NCBI RefSeq assembly: GCF_002778275.1
Contig: NZ_NESG01000002.1
Coordinates: 372,001 to 436,000, forward strand
Reading direction: 5' to 3'
DNA: 64,000 nucleotides
Origin: Limnohabitans sp. G3-2
Lineage (GTDB): Bacteria > Pseudomonadota > Gammaproteobacteria > Burkholderiales > Burkholderiaceae_C
Positions within the stretch are counted from its first letter, which is position 1; each line of letters opens with the position of its first letter. The translations under genes were made by a program, and so were the position numbers. This document shows, piece by piece, positions 9,390-17,044 of the stretch. The notes below the pieces were generated by a model. That model saw nothing but the letters and a program-made list of their open reading frames with translations, had not been told where the DNA came from and searched no databases.

Positions 9390-9671
9390 GAGGGGGTGGA
9401 CAGAAGCCGACGGTCAAAGAGCATGCGCCTGACACACGCGTCAGGGCTTGAAGAGCGGGCATTTTGCCATCATGCTCCGTGAGGTAGCGACACGAGCACT
9501 TTCGCAGTTTCTATGCGCTGTAGAGCCGCAGCGCGCCTGTCGAATAGCACGACAAGACTGCCTGAATGAACCCGCGGTGCGGTCAGCGCCAAGGGCTTGT
9601 CAATGGACACCCCGTGTCCCTCTCTTTTTCTGATCGCGCTGGAAGATCCAAGTCAGCTGGGCTTGGCCCAT

Positions 9672-9704
9672 AAAAAAACCCCGCCAGTTTGAATCCTGAC
9701 GGGG
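9672..9704 (-). terminator. Terminator of the five-gene AraC-linked operon
   Basis: On the minus strand, CCCCGTCAG and CTGGCGGGG pair (one mismatch, 7-8 nt loop) and are followed by seven T. It lies 37 bp past the stop of the Bug receptor gene. The rest of the gap to 9390 holds a small palindrome (GGACAC/GTGTCC at 9605-9619) but nothing gene-like. Confidence 0.8.
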
Positions 9705-9740
9705 TGTGAAGGACAAGAAGCCGCCTTCAAGGAAAGGGAC

Positions 9741-10706
9741 TTACTGATTCAATTGGATCTTGAAATTTTTCACAATCACAGCGTTCCGATCAAACTCAGC
9801 GCGAACACTTTGCTGCAACTGTGCAGCACTCATGGCCACGTTGGGTTCAAAGCCAGCGCCCACCAGACGGGTTTTGACCTTGGGTGATTCGGCTGCCTTG
9901 AGAACAGCGGCATTGATTTTGTCAGTGGTGTCGTTGGCCACGCCTGCACTCACGACCACACCGATCCAATTGCCAAACTCGATCTCCGCCAAACCTTCTT
10001 CGGCCAGTGTGGGGACTTGCGGCAAATGGGTGGAGCGCGTCTTGCTGGCGACGCCATAAATTTGCAGCTTGCCGCCTTTGACCTGCGGTAAAGAGGTGGC
10101 CATGCCATCAAACATGATCGGGATTTGCCCACCCATCACCTGTGCCAAAGCGGGCGGCGAGCCAGGGAAGGGCACGTGTTGCAAATCCAGACCGGCCTTT
10201 TGGTTCAGGATCATGCCTGCGTAGTGCGAGCTGGTTCCTGCGCTGTAGGACGCAAAGCTCAAGGTGCCGGGTTTGGTCTTGGCGTAAGCAATCAGTTCCT
10301 TGACGTTCTTTGCTGGCAGGTTGGGTGCGCCGACCAGCACCATGCTGGCGCTGGCCACCGTGGCCACAGGCTTGATGTCCTTGAGCGGGTCGAAATTGGT
10401 TTTCATGACGTGCGGAATTTCGGTCAGCACATTGCTGGCGGTCACCATGATGGTTTGACCGTCTTGAGGCGCCGATGTCATGGCTTGGATGGCGATGGCG
10501 CCGCCCGCACCGGGCTTGTTGTCGACAACGACGGGCTGGCCGATGTCGGCAGACAACTGGTCAGCCAAAATGCGGGCCACGATGTCCATCGTGCCCCCGG
10601 CGGGTGCTGGCACCAGCATTTTGACTGGCTTGTTGGTCCAGGCGGCGGCTTGAAAACTGAGCAGCAGGGCTGCAGCACACGTGAGCATTTGGGGGAATTT
10701 TTTCAT
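9741..10706 (-). CDS. TctC/Bug-family periplasmic solute-binding protein
   Basis: The 321-aa product has a Sec signal peptide (MKKFPQMLTCAAALLLSFQAAA) and the Bug signature blocks: KMLVPAPAGGTMDIVAR, PVVVDNKPGAGGAIA, and GTSSHYAGMILNQ before HVPFPGSPPALAQVMGGQIPIMFD. Bug proteins bind carboxylates or other small organic molecules in the periplasm and either feed a tripartite transporter or act as orphan sensors. No TctA/TctB membrane genes are near. The start is fixed by AGGAGACA just upstream and by a 4-bp ATGA overlap with the hydrolase gene before it. It is the last gene of the operon. Confidence 0.9.
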   Translation of the reverse strand: MKKFPQMLTCAAALLLSFQAAAWTNKPVKMLVPAPAGGTMDIVARILADQLSADIGQPVVVDNKPGAGGAIAIQAMTSAPQDGQTIMVTASNVLTEIPHVMKTNFDPLKDIKPVATVASASMVLVGAPNLPAKNVKELIAYAKTKPGTLSFASYSAGTSSHYAGMILNQKAGLDLQHVPFPGSPPALAQVMGGQIPIMFDGMATSLPQVKGGKLQIYGVASKTRSTHLPQVPTLAEEGLAEIEFGNWIGVVVSAGVANDTTDKINAAVLKAAESPKVKTRLVGAGFEPNVAMSAAQLQQSVRAEFDRNAVIVKNFKIQLNQ

Positions 10707-11296
10707 GTTGTCTCCTGAAGGTTGTTGCGGGTGAAAGGGGTTGAAGAAAAACGGGTCAACAAGTCTTTGGCTTGTGGCCATGGACCGTAGCCCGATGCAG
10801 GATTCAAGTGACCGACACGGCCAAGGTTCACGGTTTCGGCTTGCCAGTCATGGGCCAATTTCTGGACGGCATGCCAGCCACCCAAAGGGTCGTTTTCACT
10901 CAATGCCACCAAGCTTTTGAATGGCAAGGGGTGACGTGGCACAGGCAACCATCCGCCCATTCGCAGTGCTTCTACTGTGGGATAGCCCTCAGGCATTGGG
11001 GCTTCAAAATCTGGCGGTGTGGCCATCAATGCGCCTTGGATGCGCGATGCCTGCGCAGTGCTTTGGGCCCAATGCGAGACCATGATGCAACCGCCGCTGT
11101 GAGCGACCAGAATGACCGGGCCTTGGATGGCAGAGACCGCTGCTTCGATGGCGTTCACACGGCGTGCGCAGTCCAGGTCTTCACGGCCCATCGGCGGCAC
11201 GGTGTGTGCGTCAGGCCATTCGGCCGCCAGCAAAGTTTGCCAATGCTGCGCGACAGGGTCTCGCAAACCCGGCACGAACAAGACGGTTGCGGTCAT
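10703..11296 (-). CDS. Small alpha/beta hydrolase, RBBP9/YdeN type
   Basis: The 197-aa protein has the compact RBBP9/YdeN layout: LFVPGLRDPVAQHWQTLL at the N-terminus, a nucleophile elbow AHSGG near residue 68, a late Asp segment (SENDPLGGW), and a C-terminal His (VGHLNPASGYGPWP). The GHLN--SG-G-WP block is characteristic of the family. These serine hydrolases have poorly known substrates. The gene starts 7 bp after the stop of the beta-keto acid cleavage enzyme gene and overlaps the next start by ATGA, so it is part of the operon and probably acts on the same catabolic substrate. Confidence 0.85.
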   Translation of the reverse strand: MTATVLFVPGLRDPVAQHWQTLLAAEWPDAHTVPPMGREDLDCARRVNAIEAAVSAIQGPVILVAHSGGCIMVSHWAQSTAQASRIQGALMATPPDFEAPMPEGYPTVEALRMGGWLPVPRHPLPFKSLVALSENDPLGGWHAVQKLAHDWQAETVNLGRVGHLNPASGYGPWPQAKDLLTRFSSTPFTRNNLQETT

Positions 11297-11303
11297 GTGC
11301 GGC

Positions 11304-12362
11304 TCAGGCGACTTTGCGCAGGAAGCCTTGCTGCCCGCCCTTCGGGTTGGGTGCAAAGCCGTTGGCGGCCAATGTTTCTTCCACGGTGTCGTAGAACACA
11401 CCGATCTTGAGAATGTCACGGGCCTCTTGGCCGTTGGCCACAGGGCGGCCCATTTCATGGGCGATTCGAACCAGTTGCTCGATTTGTGCGACCGTGCTCA
11501 TCTTCTCAGAACGTTGCTGATTCCAGATGTTGTCTTCGATGCCGCAGCGCACATGCAGGCCCAGGGCCATGCCGATCATGTTGATGGGCAGCACATTGCG
11601 CATGCTGCTTTCCACGGTCAGCATGCAACCATCGGGCGCGGCCCGCACAAAATTGGCCAAGTTGTAAATGTTGGGCGCATCCATGCCGCCGCTGATCGCC
11701 ACCCAGTTCATGACCAGCGGGCCTTTGTAAACACCTCGGCGAATCAGGCGCTCCACGGTTTCAAAGCTGTTGATGTTGTAGAACTGGAAAGCGCTTTGAA
11801 TACCCGCCGCGCTCAGCCTGCGGATGTGCTCTTCAAACCAAGCCGGGTTCGAGGGCACGATCATTTCGCTGTAGGCGCGAGCAGAGGCGGGCTCGGCCAG
11901 CGAGGTGCCTGCATAGTCGCGCACATCCATGTGCTCCAGGATGTTCATTTGCGTGGTGTTGACCGTCACCGTGACTTGGTCGGGTTTGGGGTCGAGTTCC
12001 GCCAGCATGTGGCGGGTGTCGTCCGACAACCACTTGGCGGCGGCACCGTCAGATTCGGGTGCAAACGAGATCGAACCGCCGACTTGAATGACCATGTCCG
12101 GCACGGCTTCTCGCACGCCCGCAATCAGCTCGTTGAATTTGGACAGGCGTTTGCTGCCTTTGCCATCGAGTTCACGCACATGCAGGTGCAGCACGGATGC
12201 GCCTGCGTTGTAGCAGTCCACGGCTTTCTGGATTTGGGCTTCCATCGTCACTGGAATGTCTTGCGGAAAATCGGCGGGAATCCATTCGGGGCCATAGGGG
12301 GCTGCCGTGATGACCAGCTTGTCCTGGTTTTCTGGAAAGAGTGAGCCGTCGAGAAAGTTCAT
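11304..12362 (-). CDS. Beta-keto acid cleavage enzyme (BKACE, DUF849)
   Basis: BKACE enzymes cleave a beta-keto acid with acetyl-CoA to give acetoacetate plus a CoA ester, as in lysine fermentation (Kce) and carnitine catabolism. The 352-aa protein shows the family blocks VITAAPYG at the N-terminus, the zinc-binding HLHVRE motif near residue 59, IQVGGSISF, VESSMRNVLPINMIGMALGLHVRCGIEDN with the second metal ligand region, and a C-terminal GR-VAN-QEARDILKI segment. The specificity-determining residues cannot be assigned by eye. It sits centrally in the operon with a dioxygenase and an NADPH:quinone-type oxidoreductase, which suggests the dioxygenase product is converted to a beta-keto acid. 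Confidence 0.92.
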   Translation of the reverse strand: MNFLDGSLFPENQDKLVITAAPYGPEWIPADFPQDIPVTMEAQIQKAVDCYNAGASVLHLHVRELDGKGSKRLSKFNELIAGVREAVPDMVIQVGGSISFAPESDGAAAKWLSDDTRHMLAELDPKPDQVTVTVNTTQMNILEHMDVRDYAGTSLAEPASARAYSEMIVPSNPAWFEEHIRRLSAAGIQSAFQFYNINSFETVERLIRRGVYKGPLVMNWVAISGGMDAPNIYNLANFVRAAPDGCMLTVESSMRNVLPINMIGMALGLHVRCGIEDNIWNQQRSEKMSTVAQIEQLVRIAHEMGRPVANGQEARDILKIGVFYDTVEETLAANGFAPNPKGGQQGFLRKVA

Positions 12363-12399
12363 GGTGAGTCCTTGCGTGCTGTTGTTCGTGTCAGTGGGT

Positions 12400-13248
12400 T
12401 CAGAAAGGCTTGTCGCCCATGATCCCGGCCCGCTCCATCTTGCGGTGGCAGGGTGGGTAGTCCATGACGGCGTAGTGTTGGGTGGATCGGTTATCCCAGA
12501 TGGCCACGCTGTTGGGTTGCCAGCGCCAACGGACTTGGTATTCGGGGATGGCGGCTTGGCTGATCAGGTATTGCAGCAAGGCAGCGCTGCCTTGGGTGAA
12601 GTCTTGCCCATACCGCACGTTGTCGGGCGTGTGGAAGTTGGTGAAATGGGTGGTGAAGCCGTTCACAAACAGCGTTTTTTCACCGGTTTCCGGGTGCGTA
12701 CGCACCACGGGGTGTTCGGCGTCTGGGTAGAGGGCTTTGAGGGCCAGACGTTTTTCGATCGGCATGGCGGCACCAAAGGTGCACTCGATGCTGTGGCGAG
12801 CGCGCAGATCGGCGATTTGTGCTTTGATGACTTCGGGCAGTTTTTCATAGGCCAGCACCATGTTGCTCCACATGGTGTCGCCACCGACCGGTGGGCATTC
12901 AACGCAGCGCAGCACACAACCCATGGGCGGCGATTCGCGCCACGTGGCGTCGGTGTGCCATGAGTTCTCGTAACGGTCATTGGGGTGCTCGGGTGATTTG
13001 TAGATGCGCACCAGACCTGGGTGATCGGGATCGCTGCCTGCAACAGGATGGTCTTCCAGCTCTCCAAAGCGCCGCGCAAAGGCCACATGATCGGCGCGTG
13101 CGATGTCCTGATGGCGCAAGAAAAGCACTCGGTGCTTGAGCAGAGCCGCCTTGATCGCCGCGAACAAGCCATCGTCATGCGCCGCATCGGCCAGATTCAC
13201 ACCCGTGAGCTCTGCACCAATGGCGCAGGTGAGTTGTTCTATCTTCAT
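12400..13248 (-). CDS. TauD/TfdA-family Fe(II)/2-oxoglutarate dioxygenase
   Basis: The 282-aa protein carries the facial-triad iron site of the TauD/TfdA family: HTDATWRE (His and Asp) near residue 96, and WDNRSTQHYAVMDY (distal His) near residue 252, followed by an Arg (CHRKMER) that binds 2-oxoglutarate. Members hydroxylate sulfonates, ethers or carboxylates next to a heteroatom, releasing sulfite or an aldehyde. The start at ATG 13248 is chosen for its upstream AAGGG; a TTG two codons earlier is an alternative. It lies 15 bp after the oxidoreductase gene in the operon. The true substrate is unknown. Confidence 0.9.
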   Translation of the reverse strand: MKIEQLTCAIGAELTGVNLADAAHDDGLFAAIKAALLKHRVLFLRHQDIARADHVAFARRFGELEDHPVAGSDPDHPGLVRIYKSPEHPNDRYENSWHTDATWRESPPMGCVLRCVECPPVGGDTMWSNMVLAYEKLPEVIKAQIADLRARHSIECTFGAAMPIEKRLALKALYPDAEHPVVRTHPETGEKTLFVNGFTTHFTNFHTPDNVRYGQDFTQGSAALLQYLISQAAIPEYQVRWRWQPNSVAIWDNRSTQHYAVMDYPPCHRKMERAGIMGDKPF

Positions 13249-13263
13249 GGGCAACCCTTCTGA

Positions 13264-14244
13264 TCAGATGACGAAGATGGATGAGCCGGTTGTTTTTCGG
13301 GACTCCAGGTCCTCGTGGGCTTTCACCGCGTCTTCCAGTGCATAACGCTGGTTGATTTCAATACGGATGCGGCCTGTCGCCACATGGTCAAACAGCTCCT
13401 TGGCCAGTTCGGCTTTTTCAACCGGGTCGCTGATGTAGTCGGCCAGTGCCGGACGCGTCATGAAGAGCGAGCCCTTCATGGCCAGAAGCTGTGGGTCAAA
13501 GGGGGGAATCGTCCCTGAGGCGGTGCCCACGCAGACCATGAGCCCGCGTTTTTTGAGGGAATCGAGCGAGGCATGGAACGTGCTTTTTCCCACGCTGTCG
13601 AAGACGACATGAACCCCTGCGCCGCTGGTGATGTCCTTGACCCGTTTGGCGACGTCTTCGTGGCTGTAGTTGATGGTGTGGTCACAGCCATGCGCCTTGG
13701 CAACCGCTGCTTTTTCTTCGGTGGAAACGGTGCCGATCACGGTCAAGCCCAACAATTTCGCCCATTGCGACACGATGAGGCCTACACCGCCAGCGGCCGC
13801 ATGCAGCAGCAGCGTGTCGCCTGCCTTGAACGCGTAGATGCGGCGCATCAAATAAGCAGACGTCAGGCCGCGCATGGTCATCGCTGCGGCTGTTTCGCAG
13901 GCGATGCCGTCGGGCAGTTTGATCAAGGGGGCCGCCGAGATGATCCGCTCGGTGCTGTAGGCCCCCAGTGTGTTGAGAAAGCCGGTGTAAGTGACATGGT
14001 CGCCGACCTGAACATTGCTGACACCTTCGCCGACTTGCTCCACCACGCCAGCGGCCTCGACGCCAATGCCATTGGGCAAAGGAATGGGGTAAGTGCCGTT
14101 GCGAAAGTAGGTGTCTGCGTAGTTGAGACCGACTGCAACATGGCGCAAGCGCACTTCACCCGCGCCGGGCGTGCCAACCGCCATGTCCTCCAGCCTCAAA
14201 ACTTGCGGCGCACCTGTTTCATGAAATCGAACAACTTTGGCCAT
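13264..14244 (-). CDS. Quinone-oxidoreductase-like MDR protein (Qor family)
   Basis: The 326-aa protein belongs to the medium-chain dehydrogenase/reductase superfamily without the zinc ligands of alcohol dehydrogenases. The Qor pattern is clear: LRHVAVGLNYADTYFR-GTYP, the GIGVEAAGVVEQVGEGV segment, GDTLLLHAAAGGVGLIVSQWAKLLG for NADPH binding, and VFDSVGKSTFHASLDSLKKRGLMV. Qor enzymes reduce quinones or enones with NADPH. It is the first gene of the minus-strand operon and lies divergent from the AraC gene, whose likely binding site is in the 129-bp gap. Confidence 0.9.
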   Translation of the reverse strand: MAKVVRFHETGAPQVLRLEDMAVGTPGAGEVRLRHVAVGLNYADTYFRNGTYPIPLPNGIGVEAAGVVEQVGEGVSNVQVGDHVTYTGFLNTLGAYSTERIISAAPLIKLPDGIACETAAAMTMRGLTSAYLMRRIYAFKAGDTLLLHAAAGGVGLIVSQWAKLLGLTVIGTVSTEEKAAVAKAHGCDHTINYSHEDVAKRVKDITSGAGVHVVFDSVGKSTFHASLDSLKKRGLMVCVGTASGTIPPFDPQLLAMKGSLFMTRPALADYISDPVEKAELAKELFDHVATGRIRIEINQRYALEDAVKAHEDLESRKTTGSSIFVI

Positions 14245-14313
14245 GCAGCGAGCTCCTTGTGACGACGGGGGTGTCTATGGAAGGTCAATGTAGGCCATGC
14301 GGGTTGTTCCTTA

Positions 14314-14351
14314 TTTATCATTTCATGCCATTCATTTAGCATTTCATGACA
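14314..14351. promoter_or_regulatory. Direct repeat, probable AraC-family operator
   Basis: Two 17-bp direct repeats, TTTATCATTTCATGCCA (14314-14330) and TTTAGCATTTCATGACA (14335-14351), differ at two positions and are offset by 21 bp, two helical turns. This is the usual geometry for an AraC dimer. They lie 70 bp upstream of the minus-strand operon start and just before the araC-like gene. Confidence 0.65.
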
Positions 14352-14373
14352 ATCTCAACCCCTGACGAACGGG

Positions 14374-15462
14374 ATGCCCACCTTGAGCCGATCGCCGATG
14401 TCTTCCACTGTCAAAAGCCAAGCGGGGACCCAGGTCCGAGCGGCCGTGCTGTCTCATTACGAGGCCGTGTCACGGCGCTTGGGATTGAATCCCTTGACGT
14501 TTTTGCATGAGGTGGGACTGAACCCCAGCGTGTTGTCCAACTCGGCACAGCGCATCCCTGTCGGTGCGGCGGTCACGCTTTTGGAAAAATCGGCGCAGAA
14601 GACGGCTTGCGTGACGTTTGGCTTGCTGATGGCCGAGGCCCGTTTGTTGTCCGACTTTGGACCGATCAGCTTGCTTTTGACGCATCAGCCGTCTTTGCGT
14701 GCAGCACTCCACACCATCGTGCACTACAGGCATTTGCTCAACGAGTCCTTGGCCATGCACATCGAAGACATGGGCAAAACCACTTTGATACGTGAAGAGG
14801 TGGTGACCGGCGATGCCAGACCTTCACGCCAGTCCACCGAGCTGGCTGTCGGGACCCTGCTGTTGATCTTTCGGGCCATGCTTGGACCCCAGTGGCACCC
14901 CAGAACCGTGCATTTCACACATTCGGCCCCCCCTGATTTGAAGGTGCACCGACGCGTGTTGGGTTGTCCCGTGGAGTTCGATGCGGCGTTCAATGGCTTG
15001 GTCTGTCTCAGTGCGGACCTGGACAGACCCAACACACAGGCGGATTCGGGCATGGCCAGTTATGCACAGTCTTTCATCGAGGCCATTCCGCATCAGGGGC
15101 AATCCTCCCTTGTTCTGGATGTGCGCAAATCCATTTACCTGCTTTTGCCCATGGGCAGGGCCAGTGTGGAACAGATTGCGCAAGGTTTGGGGTTGAATGT
15201 GCGCACGCTCCAACGGCGTCTTGATGACCACTCGGTGGCGTTTTCCACATTGATCAACGATGTGCGAAGTGAGTTGGCCCAACGCTACATCGCCAACAAA
15301 AGCCATTCATTGGGACGCATTGCCGAGCAGTTGGGGTACTCCAATCTGAGCTCTTTCACGCGGTGGTTCACAACGCAGTTTGGTGCAACACCCTCCGCCA
15401 TGCGTGCAGGGCTGCCTCAGGTGGCGGGCCATTCCGGCATGCCTGTTGTCACGGATAGGTAA
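14374..15462 (+). CDS. AraC-family transcriptional regulator, arabinose-binding-like N-domain
   Basis: The 362-aa protein has the two-part layout of the OruR/ArgR-like AraC group: an N-terminal ligand domain of about 200 residues (YEAVSRRLGLNPLTFLHEVGL, then LLMAEARLLSDFGPISLLL) and a C-terminal HTH pair. The first helix-turn-helix contains GRASVEQIAQGLGLNVRTLQRRL and the second HSLGRIAEQLGYSNLSSFTRWF, both classic. It probably senses a small molecule from the pathway encoded by the divergent operon and activates it through the direct repeats in the shared gap. Confidence 0.92.
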   Translation: MPTLSRSPMSSTVKSQAGTQVRAAVLSHYEAVSRRLGLNPLTFLHEVGLNPSVLSNSAQRIPVGAAVTLLEKSAQKTACVTFGLLMAEARLLSDFGPISLLLTHQPSLRAALHTIVHYRHLLNESLAMHIEDMGKTTLIREEVVTGDARPSRQSTELAVGTLLLIFRAMLGPQWHPRTVHFTHSAPPDLKVHRRVLGCPVEFDAAFNGLVCLSADLDRPNTQADSGMASYAQSFIEAIPHQGQSSLVLDVRKSIYLLLPMGRASVEQIAQGLGLNVRTLQRRLDDHSVAFSTLINDVRSELAQRYIANKSHSLGRIAEQLGYSNLSSFTRWFTTQFGATPSAMRAGLPQVAGHSGMPVVTDR

Positions 15463-15640
15463 ACCAGTGGCATGGATTGGTAAAAGCAAAAAGACGGATC
15501 GAAACAGAATCGAACCAAGCCATTGGCACCAGCGATGGCGGTGTTGTTGACGATCCACAGGAGCTTTTCATGCGCAGACAAGCGGCGGTTTTGCAACCGA
15601 CTTTCCCGCACAGGCCAACCAGGGATATCCCGCTTTCAGC

Positions 15641-16663
15641 ATGAGCCCGCTGCACGAGAAGCCGCTGCGTTCGGCACCAGGTTTGCTGGTCAGTGCCATC
15701 GTGGCGATGGCTGCCATGTTTCTTTCTGAGCGTTACGGTGCACCGGTCATGCTGTTTGCATTGCTGCTGGGCATGGCGTTGAACTTTCTTTCGGAAGTTG
15801 ACCGATACCGAGCAGGGCTGGATGTGGCGGCCAAATTGATTCTGCGCACAGGCGTTGCCTTGCTCGGCTTGCGAATCACGCTGGATCAGGTGGTGGCATT
15901 GGGTTGGCAACCGGTGTTGATGGTGGTGGTGAGTGTGGTGTTGACCATTGCAGTCGGTATCGCCCTGGCCCGATGGATGGGATTCAAAGCCTTCTTTGGC
16001 TTGCTCACGGGTGGCGCTGTGGCCATTTGCGGCGCCTCTGCTGCATTGGCCTTGTCTGCGGCCATGCCCAAGCACCCACTGAAAGAGCGCGCGACCCTGT
16101 TCACCGTGGTGGGTGTGAGCACCTTGTCCACCCTCGCCATGATGCTCTATCCATTGATCGTGCATGGTTTGAACTTTTCTAACCAGGATGCTGGTTTTTT
16201 TCTGGGAGGCACGATCCACGATGTCGCCCAAGTGGTGGGCGCCGGTTACAGCATTTCGGCTGATACAGGGGATACCGCCACACTCATCAAGCTGTTGCGC
16301 GTGGCGATGCTGGTGCCGGTCATTGTTTTGGCCTCATGGATGACTGCGCGCTACAGGGTGACCCAAAAAGAGAGCGAAGCGCATGCCAAACGGCCGCCCT
16401 TGCTGCCCTGGTTTGCTGTCGCATTCATAGTGCTGGTGGGCATTCGCAGCACGGGTGTCATGCCCACTGGGGTCATTGATATCGGCAAGGCCGCATCGCA
16501 ATGGTGTCTGGTGGTCGCCATGGCCGCGATTGGCATGAAAACCCACCTCAAGGATGTGGTGGCCGTCGGTTGGAAGCCCGTGCTTTTGATGCTGATGGAG
16601 ACCGTATTTTTGGCGATTTTGTTTTATGGTCTTTTGCGTTTGTCATCGGGTGTGGGCCCATGA
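15641..16663 (+). CDS. YeiH/UPF0324-family putative sulfate exporter
   Basis: The 340-aa protein is strongly hydrophobic with about ten membrane segments and matches the UPF0324 (YeiH) family. Diagnostic pieces are LLLGMALNFL, LRTGVALLGLRITL, the GGAVAICGASAALAL motif, GGTIHDVAQVVGAGYSIS, and a C-terminal AMAAIGMKTHLKDVVAVGWKP. Members are annotated as sulfate or sulfonate-derived anion exporters, with direct evidence only for a few. The location downstream of the AraC gene could tie it to disposal of sulfite from a TauD-like reaction, but this is inference. Confidence 0.88.
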   Translation: MSPLHEKPLRSAPGLLVSAIVAMAAMFLSERYGAPVMLFALLLGMALNFLSEVDRYRAGLDVAAKLILRTGVALLGLRITLDQVVALGWQPVLMVVVSVVLTIAVGIALARWMGFKAFFGLLTGGAVAICGASAALALSAAMPKHPLKERATLFTVVGVSTLSTLAMMLYPLIVHGLNFSNQDAGFFLGGTIHDVAQVVGAGYSISADTGDTATLIKLLRVAMLVPVIVLASWMTARYRVTQKESEAHAKRPPLLPWFAVAFIVLVGIRSTGVMPTGVIDIGKAASQWCLVVAMAAIGMKTHLKDVVAVGWKPVLLMLMETVFLAILFYGLLRLSSGVGP

Positions 16664-16688
16664 GGCATGGGCAGGCCCTTCTTTGAAG

Positions 16689-16722
16689 GCATTGTTTTCA
16701 AAGGTGACCGTGAAAACAATGC
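16689..16722. repeat. Perfect 12-bp inverted repeat between yeiH-like and DUF3297 genes
   Basis: GCATTGTTTTCA (16689-16700) and TGAAAACAATGC (16711-16722) are perfect reverse complements with a 10-nt spacer. No T-run follows, so it is not a typical intrinsic terminator; it could be an operator for the downstream gene at 16755 or an mRNA-end hairpin. Confidence 0.6.
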
Positions 16723-16754
16723 ACATTTGGTTTAGATTCAGAAGCTTGTGAAAA

Positions 16755-17036
16755 ATGAACCATCCTATGACCGAAGCATCCCAACCCGACATTTCTGCTG
16801 ACGCCCGCCCGCCACTGCCTGACCGCTTGTCCATCGACGCCCGCAGCCCGCACCATGTGCGCGCTGTCTTCGAGCACGACATCGGCATCCGCTTCAACGA
16901 CAAGGACCGCACCGACGTCGAGGAGTACTGCATCAGCGAAGGCTGGGTGCGCGTGCCCGCTGGCAAAACACTGGACCGCAAGGGCCAGCCCTTGTTGATC
17001 AAGCTCAAAGGCAAAGTCGAGGCGTTTTACCGCTGA
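16755..17036 (+). CDS. DUF3297 family small protein
   Basis: The 93-aa product matches DUF3297 through PDRLSIDARSPHH at the start of the domain, the GIRFNDKDRTDVEEYCISEGWVRV block, and the near-invariant AGKTLDRKGQPLLIKLKG tail. The family is cytoplasmic and of unknown function. The gene is followed after 8 bp by a CoA-transferase gene, so the two may be cotranscribed. An inverted repeat in the upstream gap may regulate it. Confidence 0.85.
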   Translation: MNHPMTEASQPDISADARPPLPDRLSIDARSPHHVRAVFEHDIGIRFNDKDRTDVEEYCISEGWVRVPAGKTLDRKGQPLLIKLKGKVEAFYR

Positions 17037-17044
17037 GTTTGCGC

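Noticed and set aside
9605..9619. GGACAC/GTGTCC hairpin followed by a T-rich tract
   Set aside because: No plus-strand gene precedes it, and the stem is only 6 bp; it is probably chance.
11112..12344. Long antisense open frame of 410 codons opposite the BKACE gene
   Set aside because: It is a codon-bias shadow: rich in Gly, His, Arg, with no family motif, and the opposite strand encodes a clear enzyme.
15463..15640. Search for a tRNA or small RNA in the AraC-YeiH gap
   Set aside because: No cloverleaf or paired stem-loop pattern could be found.
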